Assembly: GCA_963576475.1 (NCBI GenBank)
Contig: OY754980.1
Location: 29,557,563-29,621,562 of the forward strand
Reading direction: 5' to 3'
DNA length: 64,000 nt
DNA from: Molanna angustata
Taxonomy: Eukaryota; Arthropoda; Insecta; Trichoptera; Molannidae
Below, in pieces: positions 1-11,492 of this stretch. The stretch's first letter is position 1. Each line of letters opens with the position of its first letter. The notes below the pieces were generated by a model, which ran no database searches, was not told the DNA's origin, and worked only from the letters and a program-made list of their open reading frames with translations. The translations under genes were made by a program, and so were the position numbers.

Positions 1-498
1 CTCAAACATTTTTTATTAAGAAAAATATTTTATTTATGATAAATTTATGAGTTTAACTGCCTATATTTCCAATTTTTTTTTAAAAATATCGAAAAAAGCC
101 GAAACACCCCAACTAGATAATTTAATTTTCTATAAAAAATATAAACATTGTATTAGCACATCTCAAACTTTTTTTAACAATTTTTATAAAAATTGTATTT
201 AGTGACGACATTGCTTCATACAATTTGTATGGCAGTCGCCTATACACAATATGTAAGAAGACTTAATAGTTTGATAGGTACTTAATCTCCAAACATACAT
301 ACAGAACCATCATGCTGTTTTCATATTCCGGGTAGGAAAACAGGACTGACCTCCATACTGTCCTATCTTGACATACATACCAACATGTGTTAAAATTTTC
401 AATAATTTGGATTTATGGGTTTATAGTTTGATTCTTATTCTTCAACTATACATACTATCGCTATCGACAGTTGGATCTCATGTGTTACATGCAACTAG
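1..498 (+). mobile_element. Helitron family A, 3' half (copy A1)
   Basis: The 3' half of a repeat family seen again at 14619-15678, 15813-16855 and 62746-63776. It is cut by the window edge. It ends with a short hairpin (CATGT-GTT-ACATG) about 6 bases before CTAG, followed by T, which is the expected Helitron 3' end (CTRR, insertion before T). A non-autonomous element with no coding capacity. Confidence 0.8.
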
Positions 499-1244
499 TT
501 TTATTTTTATCATATACTTTTCTTTTTGTATTCCTGTTTTGTTTCCTAATCAAAATAAATAAAATATAAAAAAGACGTGGCTTTTGGTACTCTTTGCCTG
601 CCCCATTATAGAGATGCCGTGATGGTGTATATGTGTTTTGATTCTACAGTATTGCTTTCATACCCTAGAATTTTGCTGTATTCAGGGAAAATTCTCGTTT
701 TCATTACACTTAAAATGATGACCTCTCTCTGGGTATCTCTTGTGCGTTACATTTAAGTTCCAATGCTCAGTGCTTACGACGCATTTTCTAGAATTCCAGA
801 CCACAACTGCTAAAATGTCCTCAATCTTTGACCGTCAGCTCCCAGAACACGTATAAAAAATTCTCATCTGGAAAAATGTTTACAGCCGGCACATAGACTT
901 ATCAAATATTCATTTTTTCAATACGGATCCGAATTGTCACGAAAATGATAGTAGTGTCTATAAATGTCTACTATTGAAGCCCATGAAGAACTCATTTCAA
1001 TATCTACTAAATAACATTTTGAGAGTTTTATACGATTTGAGACAAATTACATTACATACCTACCTAAGTTCAAGTTCACACATATTACAGATTCAAATGT
1101 GCAAAAAAAATAGCTGGAACGTATGAAAAGTTTCGATTTCTCTATTGATAGTACTAAATAATTTACAGAAAAACTGAATAAGTGTTTTATTTTTTATTTA
1201 ACTTTCTTATATTCTTGTAATAATGAGTTTTTCAGAAAGTTTTT
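499..1244. other. AT-rich stretch, nothing recognised
   Basis: No long reading frame and no repeat that I can match elsewhere in the window. Confidence 0.5.
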
Positions 1245-1655
1245 TACTCCTCACTAACCCAAGGGGATATAGTGGGGAGATATGATTTCGCAATATTTTA
1301 GGCGATTTTTAAGGCTATTTTAAGGCTATTATTTTGTTCAGGTGAAACGTTACACACTATTCAAATATATATATTACATTGATAAGGGAACTCAATAAGA
1401 AGGCATAATTGGTGAACGTTGTGCAAGCGCATAAAGTGATCACGTAAACCAGCCGATGACAGGTCGTAAGCCCTGAAGGTGCCTCGAGTTCCTGGTTCTT
1501 CTACAATATCCCAACTTCGTCTCTATTGAGATGTTAAAAAAAATGTTTGTCAATAAAAATAGCTATTTTTTTATTGCAGATTATCAACTAGTATCATGCT
1601 GAGATTATAATCTGAAAGTTTCATCACAATTTATCTCTGTGTGTGTGCGTTTTAG
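1245..1655 (+). mobile_element. Repeat family D, 5' part (copy D1), interrupted
   Basis: Starts with ACTCCTCACTAACCCAAGG like the copies at 6051, 11493 and (minus strand) 26014. The family core resumes at about 1560 with GCAGATTATCAACTAG after a family B insert. The 3' half is missing. Probably a non-autonomous DNA element. Confidence 0.7.
1331..1555 (+). mobile_element. Repeat family B (copy B1) nested in D1
   Basis: Matches 6999-7182 plus 8576-8626 and the reverse copy at 41066-41478. It carries the hallmark segments TTGATAAGGGAACTCAATAA, GTGATCACGTAAACCAGCC and CAACTTCGTCTCTATTGAG. It lies inside D1 because family D sequence continues on both sides. Class unknown and non-coding. Confidence 0.7.
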
Positions 1656-2735
1656 AAATTTGCAGATCAAGTGACAACTTATTTTGCAAGTGTACCTACA
1701 CCCAATAATTTAACACTAGCAGACGGCACGCCCTGATTTTTTTTTGTAAATAGTAATAAAACTAGTAACAAAATAGTAACTAAATTTAATGTTAAAATTA
1801 ACCAAACTATAGTGACTACAAAACATTTGGTTTTGTGCACATAGCCATACAGTATAGTCATTAGTACATAAACCTTTATTACTGATAACAAAGGTTGGCT
1901 AAAACGCAGGTAGCCAGTTTAGTTGTCATAATATTTTTTTGATTGGAATACTTTCAATAAGGTGTTGACGGAAGCTTTATCTCAATATAACCCGTAGATT
2001 TTTTTCTTTCGTTTAAAATAAATGTCTTGATGTAAATCAGTAGGCAAACTTGGTCTCCAATAATCTACTGACATCCCTGTGTTATATTGTGAGCAATTCA
2101 TGTGTATAATGGTTTCGCGCCCAACACGGTAGGGGTAGGTTTATTTTTTATTGTGTTTAATCAAAGTTTTAATTGGTTCAACGTGTCTGGAGTTTGTTGA
2201 CAATTAATTTAGTTTGTGTGTTTAATATTGAATTATTACTGGGTAGGTAGGTACCTACTTGTGAAAGTATTTGTACAGCAAACAAAAACAAACAAGAAAG
2301 AGAAGGGAAGGAAATTAGAGGAATCACAGGGACTAGAGATTATATACACGCATCGGATTTTGTAAATGAAAACAGAATATTTGTAATAAAATTTCAACAA
2401 TCAATGTAGTCTTACGAAACGTAACTCGTTTAAAATGAAAATAAGCAATCTTTTCAGTTTTAATATTTTTTTTATTTTGGAAAACAAACAGGATACAATG
2501 TTATAAATAAAGAATATAATATGTTAATAGATACAAAAATCCAATCGGATACAAAATAATCCAAGTATATTTTAAAGCTCTATAGTATAAATTCGAATAC
2601 AAAATAATCCAAGTATATTTTAAAGCTCTATAGTATAAATTCGAATCTTTGGGTACTTAGATGTGTTTTACTCAACAATCACGCGAAAACGGCTGAAAGA
2701 TTTTAGATGAAATTTGGTTTTAAGATATGTTGGTA
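1656..2735. other. AT-rich stretch with one short tandem duplication
   Basis: No gene seen. The only structure I recognise is the 48-bp duplication at 2550-2645. Confidence 0.5.
2550..2645. repeat. 48-bp unit, two tandem copies
   Basis: The unit beginning ATACAAAATAATCCAAG and containing AAAGCTCTATAG occurs twice in a row with almost no difference. Confidence 0.9.
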
Positions 2736-3808
2736 TCTTTATATATATATATAATTCTTCTGTACGTGTGTATGTCACTGAACTCCTAAACGGCGATACG
2801 GGCCTAGGTTGCGGCTCTAAGGGCCTAGGCAGTAAAGGCGGGGGTGGGCGGCCGACGCTGTTGTGCCCTCGTCAATTCTGTACTTAGAGAAGAGCAGGAC
2901 GGACGCCTCTAGTCTCGTTCGGCAGTTACTCGTCAAACTGTGGCGAATGTTGTTGTGTGGTTCGGGCACACCGCCGGCGCAGACGTCGGGTCAGACATCC
3001 TGTGTTGACAACTAGACGTCAAATCTGACAGGTGATGATTGCGTCGGATGCCCCCGGTGTTAGCCCGCGGAACCTTCGGACGCCAACACGAGGACCGAGG
3101 GGTCAGGGTACAAGCCCCTCCGACTTGAAACGGAGTGTTCTTAGCGGCCGATTTCGAGACCAATCGGAGGCCCTGATGTGTGTGGTTGGATTCTCGGGGG
3201 CAGTGGTTGAACCCGATGGATGGTGGATATTTTGTGTTTGTCCGATGTTGCGGCTGCGTCCGGTGGCGAACAGGACCAATGGGCTCTATAGCGTCGCCGG
3301 CGTGGAAGTGGATCGCGATCTCCCTCGAACTCCTAAACGGCTGAACTGATTTTGATTAACCTTTTTGTATGTGTTTATGTGAGTCCCTGAATTGTTTAGA
3401 CTCACAAAAAGGAATTTTATAATACTAAAAATATCAATCGTTATAAATATTTTCGGAATATGCATTTTGAATAGTGCCAACATTGCTTTTGATGTCATAA
3501 TATTATGCAATGTTGGTTATGCCATTAAATCTTGATGTTTTCTCAACGCTTCTGTCTGCATTATTTGTTTTTATATTTTTAATATTTTATGAAATTATTA
3601 AGTTATTTGTACATTTTCTGGTGTCCCATCAGGGCTGGGTTATTGAAACTATAACAGGCAACAAATAAACGAATTGATATGTGGGTATACACGCATGTGT
3701 CGTGCTTTCTTTTATAAGGTAATCCACATCCATTTTTATGTTTTTTTTAAAACAGCTAATAACAGGCAAGCCAACGTTCGTGCAGGACAACGTCTGTCGG
3801 GTCGCTAG
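2736..3808 (+). mobile_element. Short Helitron family H (copy H1), with an insert
   Basis: Begins A|TC at 2736 followed by a TATATA run and TTCTTCTGTACGTGTGTATG. It ends with AACGTCTGTCGGGTCGCTAG|T at 3808, which fits Helitron termini (5' TC, 3' CTRR, between A and T). A second, shorter copy at 14011-14374 has the same start and the same 3' block (GGCAAGCCAACGTTCG). No Rep/helicase coding sequence is present, so it is non-autonomous. A 532-bp GC-rich block interrupts it. Confidence 0.8.
2795..3326. mobile_element. GC-rich insertion flanked by a 15-bp direct repeat
   Basis: GAACTCCTAAACGGC occurs at 2780-2794 and again at 3327-3341. The related Helitron copy at 14011 has this site once. The block between is strikingly GC-rich compared with its surroundings. 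It has no poly(A) or simple-repeat tail on either strand and no convincing protein; the 105-codon frame at 3032-3349 runs past the insert and is probably chance. The direct repeat looks like a target duplication from a LINE-type insertion. The source is not recognised. Confidence 0.7.
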
Positions 3809-4407
3809 TATCCTATAAAAGGCTATGGGCTATATATTTTTTAAATTAATTTTCATTAAATAATAAGATTATTTAAAATAATGTACGAGCCGAGCATGCC
3901 ATTACCAAGCCGAAGAATAATTTGTGTATTTGCATTTACTATGGAAAATTGTCAACAAATCCAAATGATAGTCAACTGCGTCTGTATGGACGTTAGCCTT
4001 TGTTCATTGCATCCCAATAATATGATTTCCCATAAGAGTAACAAATGTAAATTTCACATTAAAATGACAAATATACATAATGCTATATGTAACAATAATA
4101 TTATGTATGTAAGTGTATAATGAGATTTATGGTATTATGCACATGTTATATTGTATGAATGTATGAGAGGTAGATATGAATGAATGTAGTTGTGGTATGT
4201 ACCTACTATTTATCGAATTGGTGTAATATGAATGTTTTGAAATCTTCTAGTGTTTTATGTATTACATCGAAATTTTTAAAGTATGTTTTGTATTTAGAGC
4301 AACTCAGTCTAATGTAATTGTTTTATGAATAGTTTGTGTTACATCGGTCGACATAGACCAAAAACTGGGATCTGATATGATAGCAAGTGTCAACGAATAA
4401 TAATATA
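3809..4407. other. AT-rich stretch, nothing recognised
   Basis: No gene or matching repeat seen. Confidence 0.45.
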
Positions 4408-4600
4408 AATAATTTCTATAGCGCTGTTTCAAGATTCAGGATCATTCCAAGGACGCTTATATTTCGATCGTATGTTGCTCTACGAAACAAAGCTATTTTC
4501 AGTCCCTTAGAGGACTGGGGACATTTGGAGACAATCGATTCCACTTTAGAGGACCACTCACACTAAAGCATCAATCATAATAAACCGCGTAGTTGTCTCT
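4408..4600 (-). mobile_element. LINE 3' UTR-like repeat family E
   Basis: Shares TAGCGC(C/T)GTTT, GATCATTCCA(A/C)G and the GAAACAAAGC region with 34600-34825 and 37195-37400. Each copy begins on the plus strand with an AAT-rich run, which reads as an (ATT)n tail on the minus strand. This is typical of CR1/L2-like LINE 3' ends. Confidence 0.55.
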
Positions 4601-4722
4601 GTCCAACTCCTTTATGGAGGTATTACTCTGTTATCCAGAAGACCTGAGCGTGAGATGCCTCCCAGATAGGTCTTTTCTCTGACATAGCTCTTGGATGCAC
4701 TGTAGTGCCAGGATATTATGAC

Positions 4723-5598
4723 CAGTGGCGGCTGCTAACTAATAATTTTAACGGTTCGGTGGAGCAAAACAAAAACACTTATTTATTTTTTGTAGGAAAG
4801 CTTTGATATACTTACAAACTCTTAATTACTCGCATATTAAAATCCTGTATTGCCTGAATCAACTTTCTTTCGGTGATCAGCAGACAATGCGTTGAGACGG
4901 TCCTACATGTGTCATGGTGTTTCTTAAACATATTTTTATTCTATTTAATGTAGAAAAATAACGTTCACTCTCAACGGAAGTCGTGGAAATTGTACATATT
5001 AGTTTAACGGATTGTGAAGAAGACTCGGCTAGACCATAATTTAAAAACAGTTGTCAAATTGAAACCTTTCTAAAATCGTCAAGATTCTAAATTGTGCAAA
5101 GTTTATTTTCAACATAACCCAAAAATCCACACAGAATTTAATAATACTCAGTCATGTAGAAAAAATATACAATATACAATGAGTTATACATAATTTATAA
5201 TCAAACAAACATATTTTAACAACAGTGAAATGCGCGCCGCCTAACAAAGAATCGGCAAACTACATAGCTTAGCGGTGCGGCGCGCCAAAGTCCTCTAACA
5301 TTCGTATGAAATATCTATCATTTCACGAGCCAGTACGTTATCTAAGTTTCCATACATTTGTTATAGAATCTGTGGTGCGCTTATAAAAACGCACCGCGTG
5401 TCCTTACAGATGCATAAATTCAGGCGTTTATTTAAGTCAAGCGATAGGTACTCGAATTTTTTGTATTCATTCTTGTACTTACGTTACAAGTAATTTGGTA
5501 TTTTTTTAAACATGTTTGTTGATACATAATTTGGTTTATGCTTTTATTTTATTTCATCGGTTCAGCGCTCCAGCGCACCTAAGGAGCATCCGCCATTG
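4723..5598. mobile_element. Non-autonomous hAT element
   Basis: Ends are CAGTGGCGGCTGCT and, on the other strand, CAATGGCGGATGCTCC. They are flanked by the perfect 8-bp direct repeat ATTATGAC (4715-4722 and 5599-5606). An 8-bp target duplication with CA(G/A)TGGCGG termini is the hAT signature. At 876 bp with no transposase frame, it depends on an enzyme encoded elsewhere. Confidence 0.85.
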
Positions 5599-5606
5599 AT
5601 TATGAC

Positions 5607-5840
5607 ACCACCTTGATACCTAGAGGTCGTTTACCGACTCGAATAAGTGGCCTCTTATCAAGTCTGCTACAGGATCTATAACCAACGAAGACCTTCGATT
5701 TGCCGAAGATCGTCCTTAATGGAATCATACCATTCGTCGAGTGATTAAGAGCAGCTGCTATCCTCATTATTGAGAAATATTTAGAATGTCGGCTGATAAT
5801 GTTGATCCCTACCTCGGGTGAGTTCTGGGAGTTAGATGGT
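5607..5840 (-). other. Short open frame of unknown origin
   Basis: The minus strand stays open for about 75 codons here and stops inside the hAT target duplication. I do not recognise the predicted peptide. It may be a chance frame or the remnant of another element. Confidence 0.2.
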
Positions 5841-5843
5841 ATG

Positions 5844-5975
5844 AAGTCAGAGAACGAACATCATCAATAAGGACGTCAGAGAACGAACATCATCAATAAG
5901 GACGTCAGAGAACGAACATCATCAATAAGGAAGTCAGAGAACGAAAATCATCAAATAGGAAGTCAGAGAACGAAC
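5844..5975. repeat. 29-bp tandem repeat, about 4.5 copies
   Basis: The unit GTCAGAGAACGAACATCATC plus AATAAGGAC repeats with increasing divergence to the right. Confidence 0.9.
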
Positions 5976-6050
5976 ACAACTACCACCAATAACTAAATTA
6001 GTACATCGAACATTATTGCAATTGCATATACGCATTTTTTTTAACAATTA

Positions 6051-6640
6051 TTACTCCTCACTTACCCAAGGGGATATAGTGGGGAGTTATGATTTCGCAA
6101 TTTTTAAGGTTATTTTTTTTTTGCAGATTATCAAATAGTATCATGCTGAGATTGTATTCTGAAAGTTTCATCACAATGTATCTGTGTGTGTGTGATATGT
6201 GCTGTGTGCAGTGTGCTATGTGCAGTGTGCTATGTACGGCGTGTTCATTTTTACTTTATCGATTATAGACTAATGTACTCATTCGATTCTATTCAAATTT
6301 TGCTAATATATATCTAATACTCGCTTAGACCCCATTAGATTTTGAACGATATATGAATAGTGCTTCTCAATTTTTTAACTATCAAATATTTCAAAGTGAC
6401 CCCAAACTCAGGAAACTTAAAAATTGAAATTAATACTATCAAATTGATAAAAAGGCACATCATTTTCATAAAATGGCATTGAAGAGTTATCAAGTTTTCA
6501 TACTAAAATATTTAAATAAAAAAATATTTAACAAACTCATTTCATGAAAAAGCTGAAAATTTTCCATACAGAATTTGAATACTTTATAAAATGACTTGTT
6601 AGTGAGGAGTTAAGCGTTGGCCACAACCCACTCGTTTTTT
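6051..6640 (+). mobile_element. Repeat family D, full-length copy D2
   Basis: About 590 bp. Starts ACTCCTCACT-ACCC and near its 3' end has the inverted match GTTAGTGAGGAGT, followed by a fixed tail GCGTTGGCCACAACCCACTC. It contains a short GTGTGT run. Subterminal inverted repeats, an internal microsatellite and a fixed 3' tail resemble Helentron-associated non-autonomous elements; this is inference. Confidence 0.7.
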
Positions 6641-6649
6641 ATAGAGTAA

Positions 6650-6782
<133 letters not shown>

Positions 6783-6838
6783 GATTTACATACACATTGG
6801 TACAAGTAGGTAAACAAGCTAAAAATGAAATAATATTT

Positions 6839-8626
6839 CTGGCGCGGTTCAGGGGTGACATCTGTGCGAGACACCGTCACCTCATTCATAAGGACTGTTG
6901 CTTTCATTGTTCACAAATAAACTAATTTCTCAATAGATGGCGTTACACAAAAGGCTTCTTCGTTACTTCATAGATGGCAATAGTAAAATTCCTTATTTTC
7001 AGGTGAATTGTTACACACTATTCAAATATATAGAACTTTCAAAAATTACATTGATAAGGGAACTCAATAAGAAGGCATAATTGGTGAACGTTTCGCAAGC
7101 GCATAAAGTGATCACGTAAACCAGCCGATGACAGGTCGTAAGCCATGTAGGTGCCTTTAGTTCCTGGTTCTTCTGTAATATCATATTTGCTTAACCGTAG
7201 TCAAATCGTCGTGCACAAAGGACAATTATCGAATTCGATTTGTGTTTCATCTGGCGTTCCTCAGGGATCCCACTTGGGGCCTCTCATGTTTAATATATAC
7301 ATAAATGATATCGGTAATTGTTTTAAGAATATTAATTATGTAATCTATGCTGACGATATGAAGATATATTTTTATTATTTTTTTTTATTTATTTTTATAA
7401 ATATAAGACTATATTATCCATAAATGATTGTGAATTACTCCAAGAAGACCTAAATCGCCTCGCTCTGTATTGTGTAGAAAATAAATTATCAATAAACATT
7501 AAAAAATGTCTTTCAATATCTTTTACAAGAAATAAGAATCCATTTAGTTACAATTATAAAATAAATAATGAGCCAATTATACAGAAAACAGATTGTAGAG
7601 ATTTGGGAGTAATTCTCGACAGCAAAATGTCTTTTGATAAGCATGTAGAGCATATCTGCTCGAAAGCTTATCAAATGCTAGGCTTCCTAATCAGAACTTG
7701 CAAACCTTTTAAACAGCCTAAAACTATAGTTATGCTTTACTATTCACTTGTCAGAAGTCAACTGGAATATTCGTCGGTTGTTTGGAATCCTTGTTATAAT
7801 ATATATACTCAATGTATTGAAAGAATTCAAAGATTATTTATCAAATATTTAAAATATAAATTTGGCAACAATAATAATAATATTGAATTGCAGCCGTTGG
7901 GCATTAGACGTAGAAACAGCGATTTAATGTTTCTGCGTGATTTGTTAAATGGTTTTATAGATTGTCAGGAATTACTCAGTAACATACAGTTTAACGTACC
8001 CGTTAGACGGACAAGGCACTCTGCATTGCTATATCTTAATAAATGTAATTCTAATATTGGTAGTAATGCACCATTATACAGGTGTATATATACCTATACA
8101 AAAATTGTAAATGAAACTGATAACCTGGACATTTTTCATCTGTCAAGACCTACATTTAAAAAGAAAATCCTTATGATAAGGTAGAAGTAGTTTACTATAT
8201 CTTTTAAAGTCTCTTTTGTAACTGAATTTTTGTTTCTTTTTTAATGTTTTTAATGTTCATTTCTTCTACTTGTGCTACTTCTCGTATGTTTTCATGTTTC
8301 ATGTTTAAACACACACACATACACACACACATACACACACACATACACACAAACACATATACACTATCCTCCTCCCTACTTCCTCGATACTCCATTTCTT
8401 CCTTATTTCTGTTGCAATTAGTAGTATGATAATTTCATAATATGATACTCAAAGGTGAGTCGAGATAGGTACTCGTTTTGGATGTTTCACTATATATATA
8501 ATTGCTTCATTTTATTGTAATGTAGTATGTGTACACGCCTTTTACAAAAAAAAATAAAAAAAAAAAAAAAAAAAAAATATCCCAACTTCGTCTCTGTTGA
8601 GATGTTAAGATTTTGTCAATAAAAAA
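6839..8626 (+). mobile_element. Repeat family B, longest plus-strand copy (B2), split by a LINE
   Basis: Runs from GGCGCGGTTCAGGGGTGACA to TTGAGATGTTAAG and matches the reverse copy at 41066-41478 along its length. A LINE fragment (7183-8575) interrupts it exactly within TTCTTCTNNAATATCCCAAC. No coding capacity. Class unknown. Confidence 0.75.
7183..8575 (+). mobile_element. 5'-truncated LINE (Jockey/CR1-like reverse transcriptase)
   Basis: Encodes the second half of a reverse transcriptase. SGVPQGSHLGPL and the catalytic YADD (7346-7357) lie in one frame. A T-rich insertion then breaks the frame, and the C-terminal part resumes at 7603-8184 with GVILDSKMSFDKHVEHIC and YYSLVRSQLEYSSVVWNP. 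The 3' UTR has a CACATA microsatellite (about 8309-8352), and the element ends in poly(A) at about 8546-8577. The flanking 6-bp duplication AATATC (7177-7182, 8576-8581) confirms retrotransposition into family B. Confidence 0.9.
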
Positions 8627-8861
8627 AAAATTGGTAAAGTTTCGGACATATTTTTCGTATGTCCGCTGATAGCTATAACAACAGCTGTTTGCAATATTAC
8701 CTTAAAGAAAATAGACGACAGGGGAGCTCTGTACTAACCATCCAGAGGCTGTTTATAACATATTTCATAATATTATGTACATTGTTCATGTGTGCTCGCT
8801 GGTTGAATGTACCACATATTATGATGAAGTTGTCCCTTTAAACAATGTGTAGTCAAATTGT

Positions 8862-9790
8862 ATACATACATACATACCATCACTCCATATCCCTTACGGG
8901 GTAAGCAGAGAGTACCGAGCGCCATACTCCTCTATTTTTGCATGCACACATGTTGCCATCCCATTCTGGGCCGGCCTCTGCGATTCATGGTGCTAGTGGA
9001 CATGGTGCTAGTGGACATGGTGCTAGTGGGACCCTTTACATCCTTCTAGCACTCAATTTTTCATTTCTGAATTTTTCTTTTCTTTTTTTTTCCCGAATTG
9101 CTTATTTTGTATACATATATTTTATTTTTTATTTCTCTATATTCTTTTTTTTATTTACTCTTTAATATACTATATCTGTACTATGTTAAATCATGATGTC
9201 AATGAATTATATCAATTATTGTGACCATAATATTGTAAATTGTGAACCATGTAATGATGAACCCAAGTGTTGTGTAAAGAACCTAGGGGGGATAAAATAC
9301 AATAAACAATAAACAATTCACTCCATCTCTTACACCCATGTATATTTTTTTGGTCAGTCGTTCATCATTCATTCTTTCAATATGTCCAAACTACCTCAGG
9401 GAATTCAGTTTCATTTTACTTGTAATACTCTTCTTCATCTTGCATTACCTCCTTATGTCCTCATTTTTTTTCAATCATATATCTTTCTATTACATCTCAT
9501 TTCCACAGCATTTATTCTACTTTCATGCGTCTTTTGCTACGTCCATGTTTCACTGGTATACATCAAAGTGGGCATTACAATTGCATTATGTACGGCAATT
9601 TTGGATTCCATTGAGATGCTTGGATCGGACATTACTATTCTGAGAGCTCCGTTTTTCTATTACCTGCCATTACTCTTCTTTCAATGTCTTTATCAGGTCT
9701 TCCATTCCGTTCAAACGTACTCCCCAAGTATAAATATTTCTCTACTTGTTCTAGCCATTCGTTCTCTACTAGTCAAATTGTAATAAATAA
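8862..9790 (-). mobile_element. Decayed copy of LINE family L (interrupted)
   Basis: On the minus strand the 9315-9790 part reads as the C-terminal third of the 52522-55539 protein (counterparts of LEQVDEYVYLGSMF and of GRPDEDIERRVMAGNR), with several stops. The 8862-8980 part is the family 3' end with its (ATGT)n tail at 8866-8877. The two are separated by a plus-strand insert. Confidence 0.8.
8985..9314 (+). mobile_element. Insert with 15-bp tandem repeat and LINE-like tail
   Basis: Contains three copies of GGTGCTAGTGGACAT (about 8989-9030), then AT-rich sequence ending in an AATAAAC-repeat tail before LINE L sequence resumes. It resembles a 5'-truncated LINE 3' UTR. Family not recognised. 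Confidence 0.4.
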
Positions 9791-10374
9791 GATAGTAATT
9801 TATGTATCTTCTAAGAATCTTTTTCATAATAAACGCTTCGCGACTTGTATTATACCTCTTAAAATCATATTAGTCAACCTTTTTCAAATCTAATTTCATT
9901 CCCTCGATCTAATTTCCTCAGCTTTTTATCATGATGTCGGGCCGCTGTCTCCCCAAAAAGGTTTGTTATAACTTATAATGTATTTTTGACCTTGACCTTC
10001 AAATCTTTCGATTAATCTCTTCATTTTTTAATGTGTTTATTGGTTTATTTAAAGTTATCAATCATTTCATGTATACATTAGATTAAGTACAACAACTACC
10101 TTAAATATACTTTTGGACAACGTAGCGTACGATATTTTTCAACAAAACTTTCAATAGCTTACCATCAAATATTAAAAACATAAGAAATAAAACAGAATAA
10201 AAAAATATATAAATAAAATGATGAACGTAATGTGAAAAAGTTGAAAAATTTCGAAGGAAATAATTCAAATAAATAAAATTAAAAATTAAAGAATAACGGT
10301 TAACAGTAACGAAAAAGCAACGAAGAAAAAAAGAAGCATAATATGTATGAATGTACTTATAATATATTATGTTT
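9791..10374. other. AT-rich stretch, nothing recognised
   Basis: No gene or matching repeat seen. Confidence 0.45.
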
Positions 10375-10735
10375 TCCAACTGTAGATTTGTTCAAGAGAA
10401 TTTATTTCTCTAAACATATCGACAAAGTATCAAATCAAGATACGCGAGATTTTTATGCTGGGTCTGTATTTTTCACGGTTTGTTCAACTATGAAGTCAAA
10501 AAACATTGACTTAGAGACTTCGTAGCATAATGTTTCATGCGTGGATTTACTCAGAATTCAGAGGAGAACATTTAGTGTGTGTGTATCCTAATAACTGTTG
10601 ATTCGTTCAATGCACAGAGCCCAATTTACTCAGAAATTCGACTTTTTGTTTCAGTCAGGGGTTTTCAACTTTTGAAATCTTACTTAATTTTTTCATACAT
10701 CTTTAAAACCATAAAACTAAACAGACATTATGGGA
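10375..10735 (+). mobile_element. Helitron family A, 5' part (copy A5)
   Basis: Starts TCCAACTGT and keeps the 5' stem-loop (GTAGATTTGTTC...CATATCGACA), a short GTGTGT run and TTTCAGTCAGGGGTT. It is more diverged than other copies and lacks the CTAG end. Confidence 0.7.
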
Positions 10736-10775
10736 ACAGACGAACCATAAAAGCTAAACAGATATTATCGAATAT

Positions 10776-10813
10776 AATTCATTATGGAAACAGACGTGTA
10801 TTCCATAATGAAT
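10776..10813. other. Perfect 12-bp stem hairpin
   Basis: ATTCATTATGGA and its exact complement TCCATAATGAAT are separated by about 14 bases. Function unknown. Confidence 0.6.
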
Positions 10814-10859
10814 TAAGAATCATATCCCCAATATGGAGCGCTCAATAGGATCAGAACAA

Positions 10860-11312
10860 GAAACCTGCTGTTACAGTGACTTTGAGAAAATGGGGTTTGC
10901 TGAGAGGAAGACATCTGTGATTATGGCGCCAGACAGAAGGAAATGCACCTGCTGTTACGTTTCATGATAGGAGAGACATGCACGCACCAAGAAACAGTTG
11001 TGGCAAACACTAGTGGAATCCTATGGCCGAACATTGAGGACTACAAATATGATGGTGTTCCGGACACGGAGTATTGTGTCCTCTTTACAGCCCAAACTAT
11101 ATAGTCCGATTGACTTCATAACATTGGTAATATCAATATGTGTAAAGTGCATAAACATGACGTAGCTGATTTGTTTTTTAAAGACATCCATTGATTAAAT
11201 GTGTCAAAATTTTTCAAATGCTCTCAAATTCTGGAAAAGCAAGTTCAAAATATAAATTTGTATTTTAAACACATTAGAAATATATTCCACATGAATGAAT
11301 TCAGGGTTTGTA
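10860..11312. other. Unassigned stretch
   Basis: Slightly less AT-rich from 10860 to 11110, with only short frames. I do not recognise any peptide in them. Confidence 0.4.
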
Positions 11313-11460
11313 CATACATACATACATAACATCACGCCATGTCCCTCGCGGGGTAGGCAGAAAGAACCGAACGCCACTTATTTCTATCTTGACACACATT
11401 CATCGCCTCGTCGACATTCATACATCCTCTTTTACATGTTCGTCTGTTATTCATGGTTTA
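11313..11460 (-). mobile_element. LINE family L, 3' end fragment
   Basis: The minus strand reads NNRRTC.., MNVDEAMNVCQD and WRSVLSAYPARDMA, then stop and an (ATGT)n tail. This is the same C-terminus as the intact protein at 52522-55539. Confidence 0.85.
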
Positions 11461-11492
11461 TAGTGGAATGTATAAGATTCACTAACTTATTT

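Noticed and set aside
1245..1655. Terminal repeats of an LTR retrotransposon for family D or B
   Set aside because: No TG...CA ends, primer binding site, polypurine tract or paired LTRs with internal gag-pol were found.
3032..3349. 105-codon frame in the GC-rich block as a host exon
   Set aside because: It extends beyond the insert across the target duplication, and I see no recognisable domain. GC-rich sequence keeps frames open by chance.
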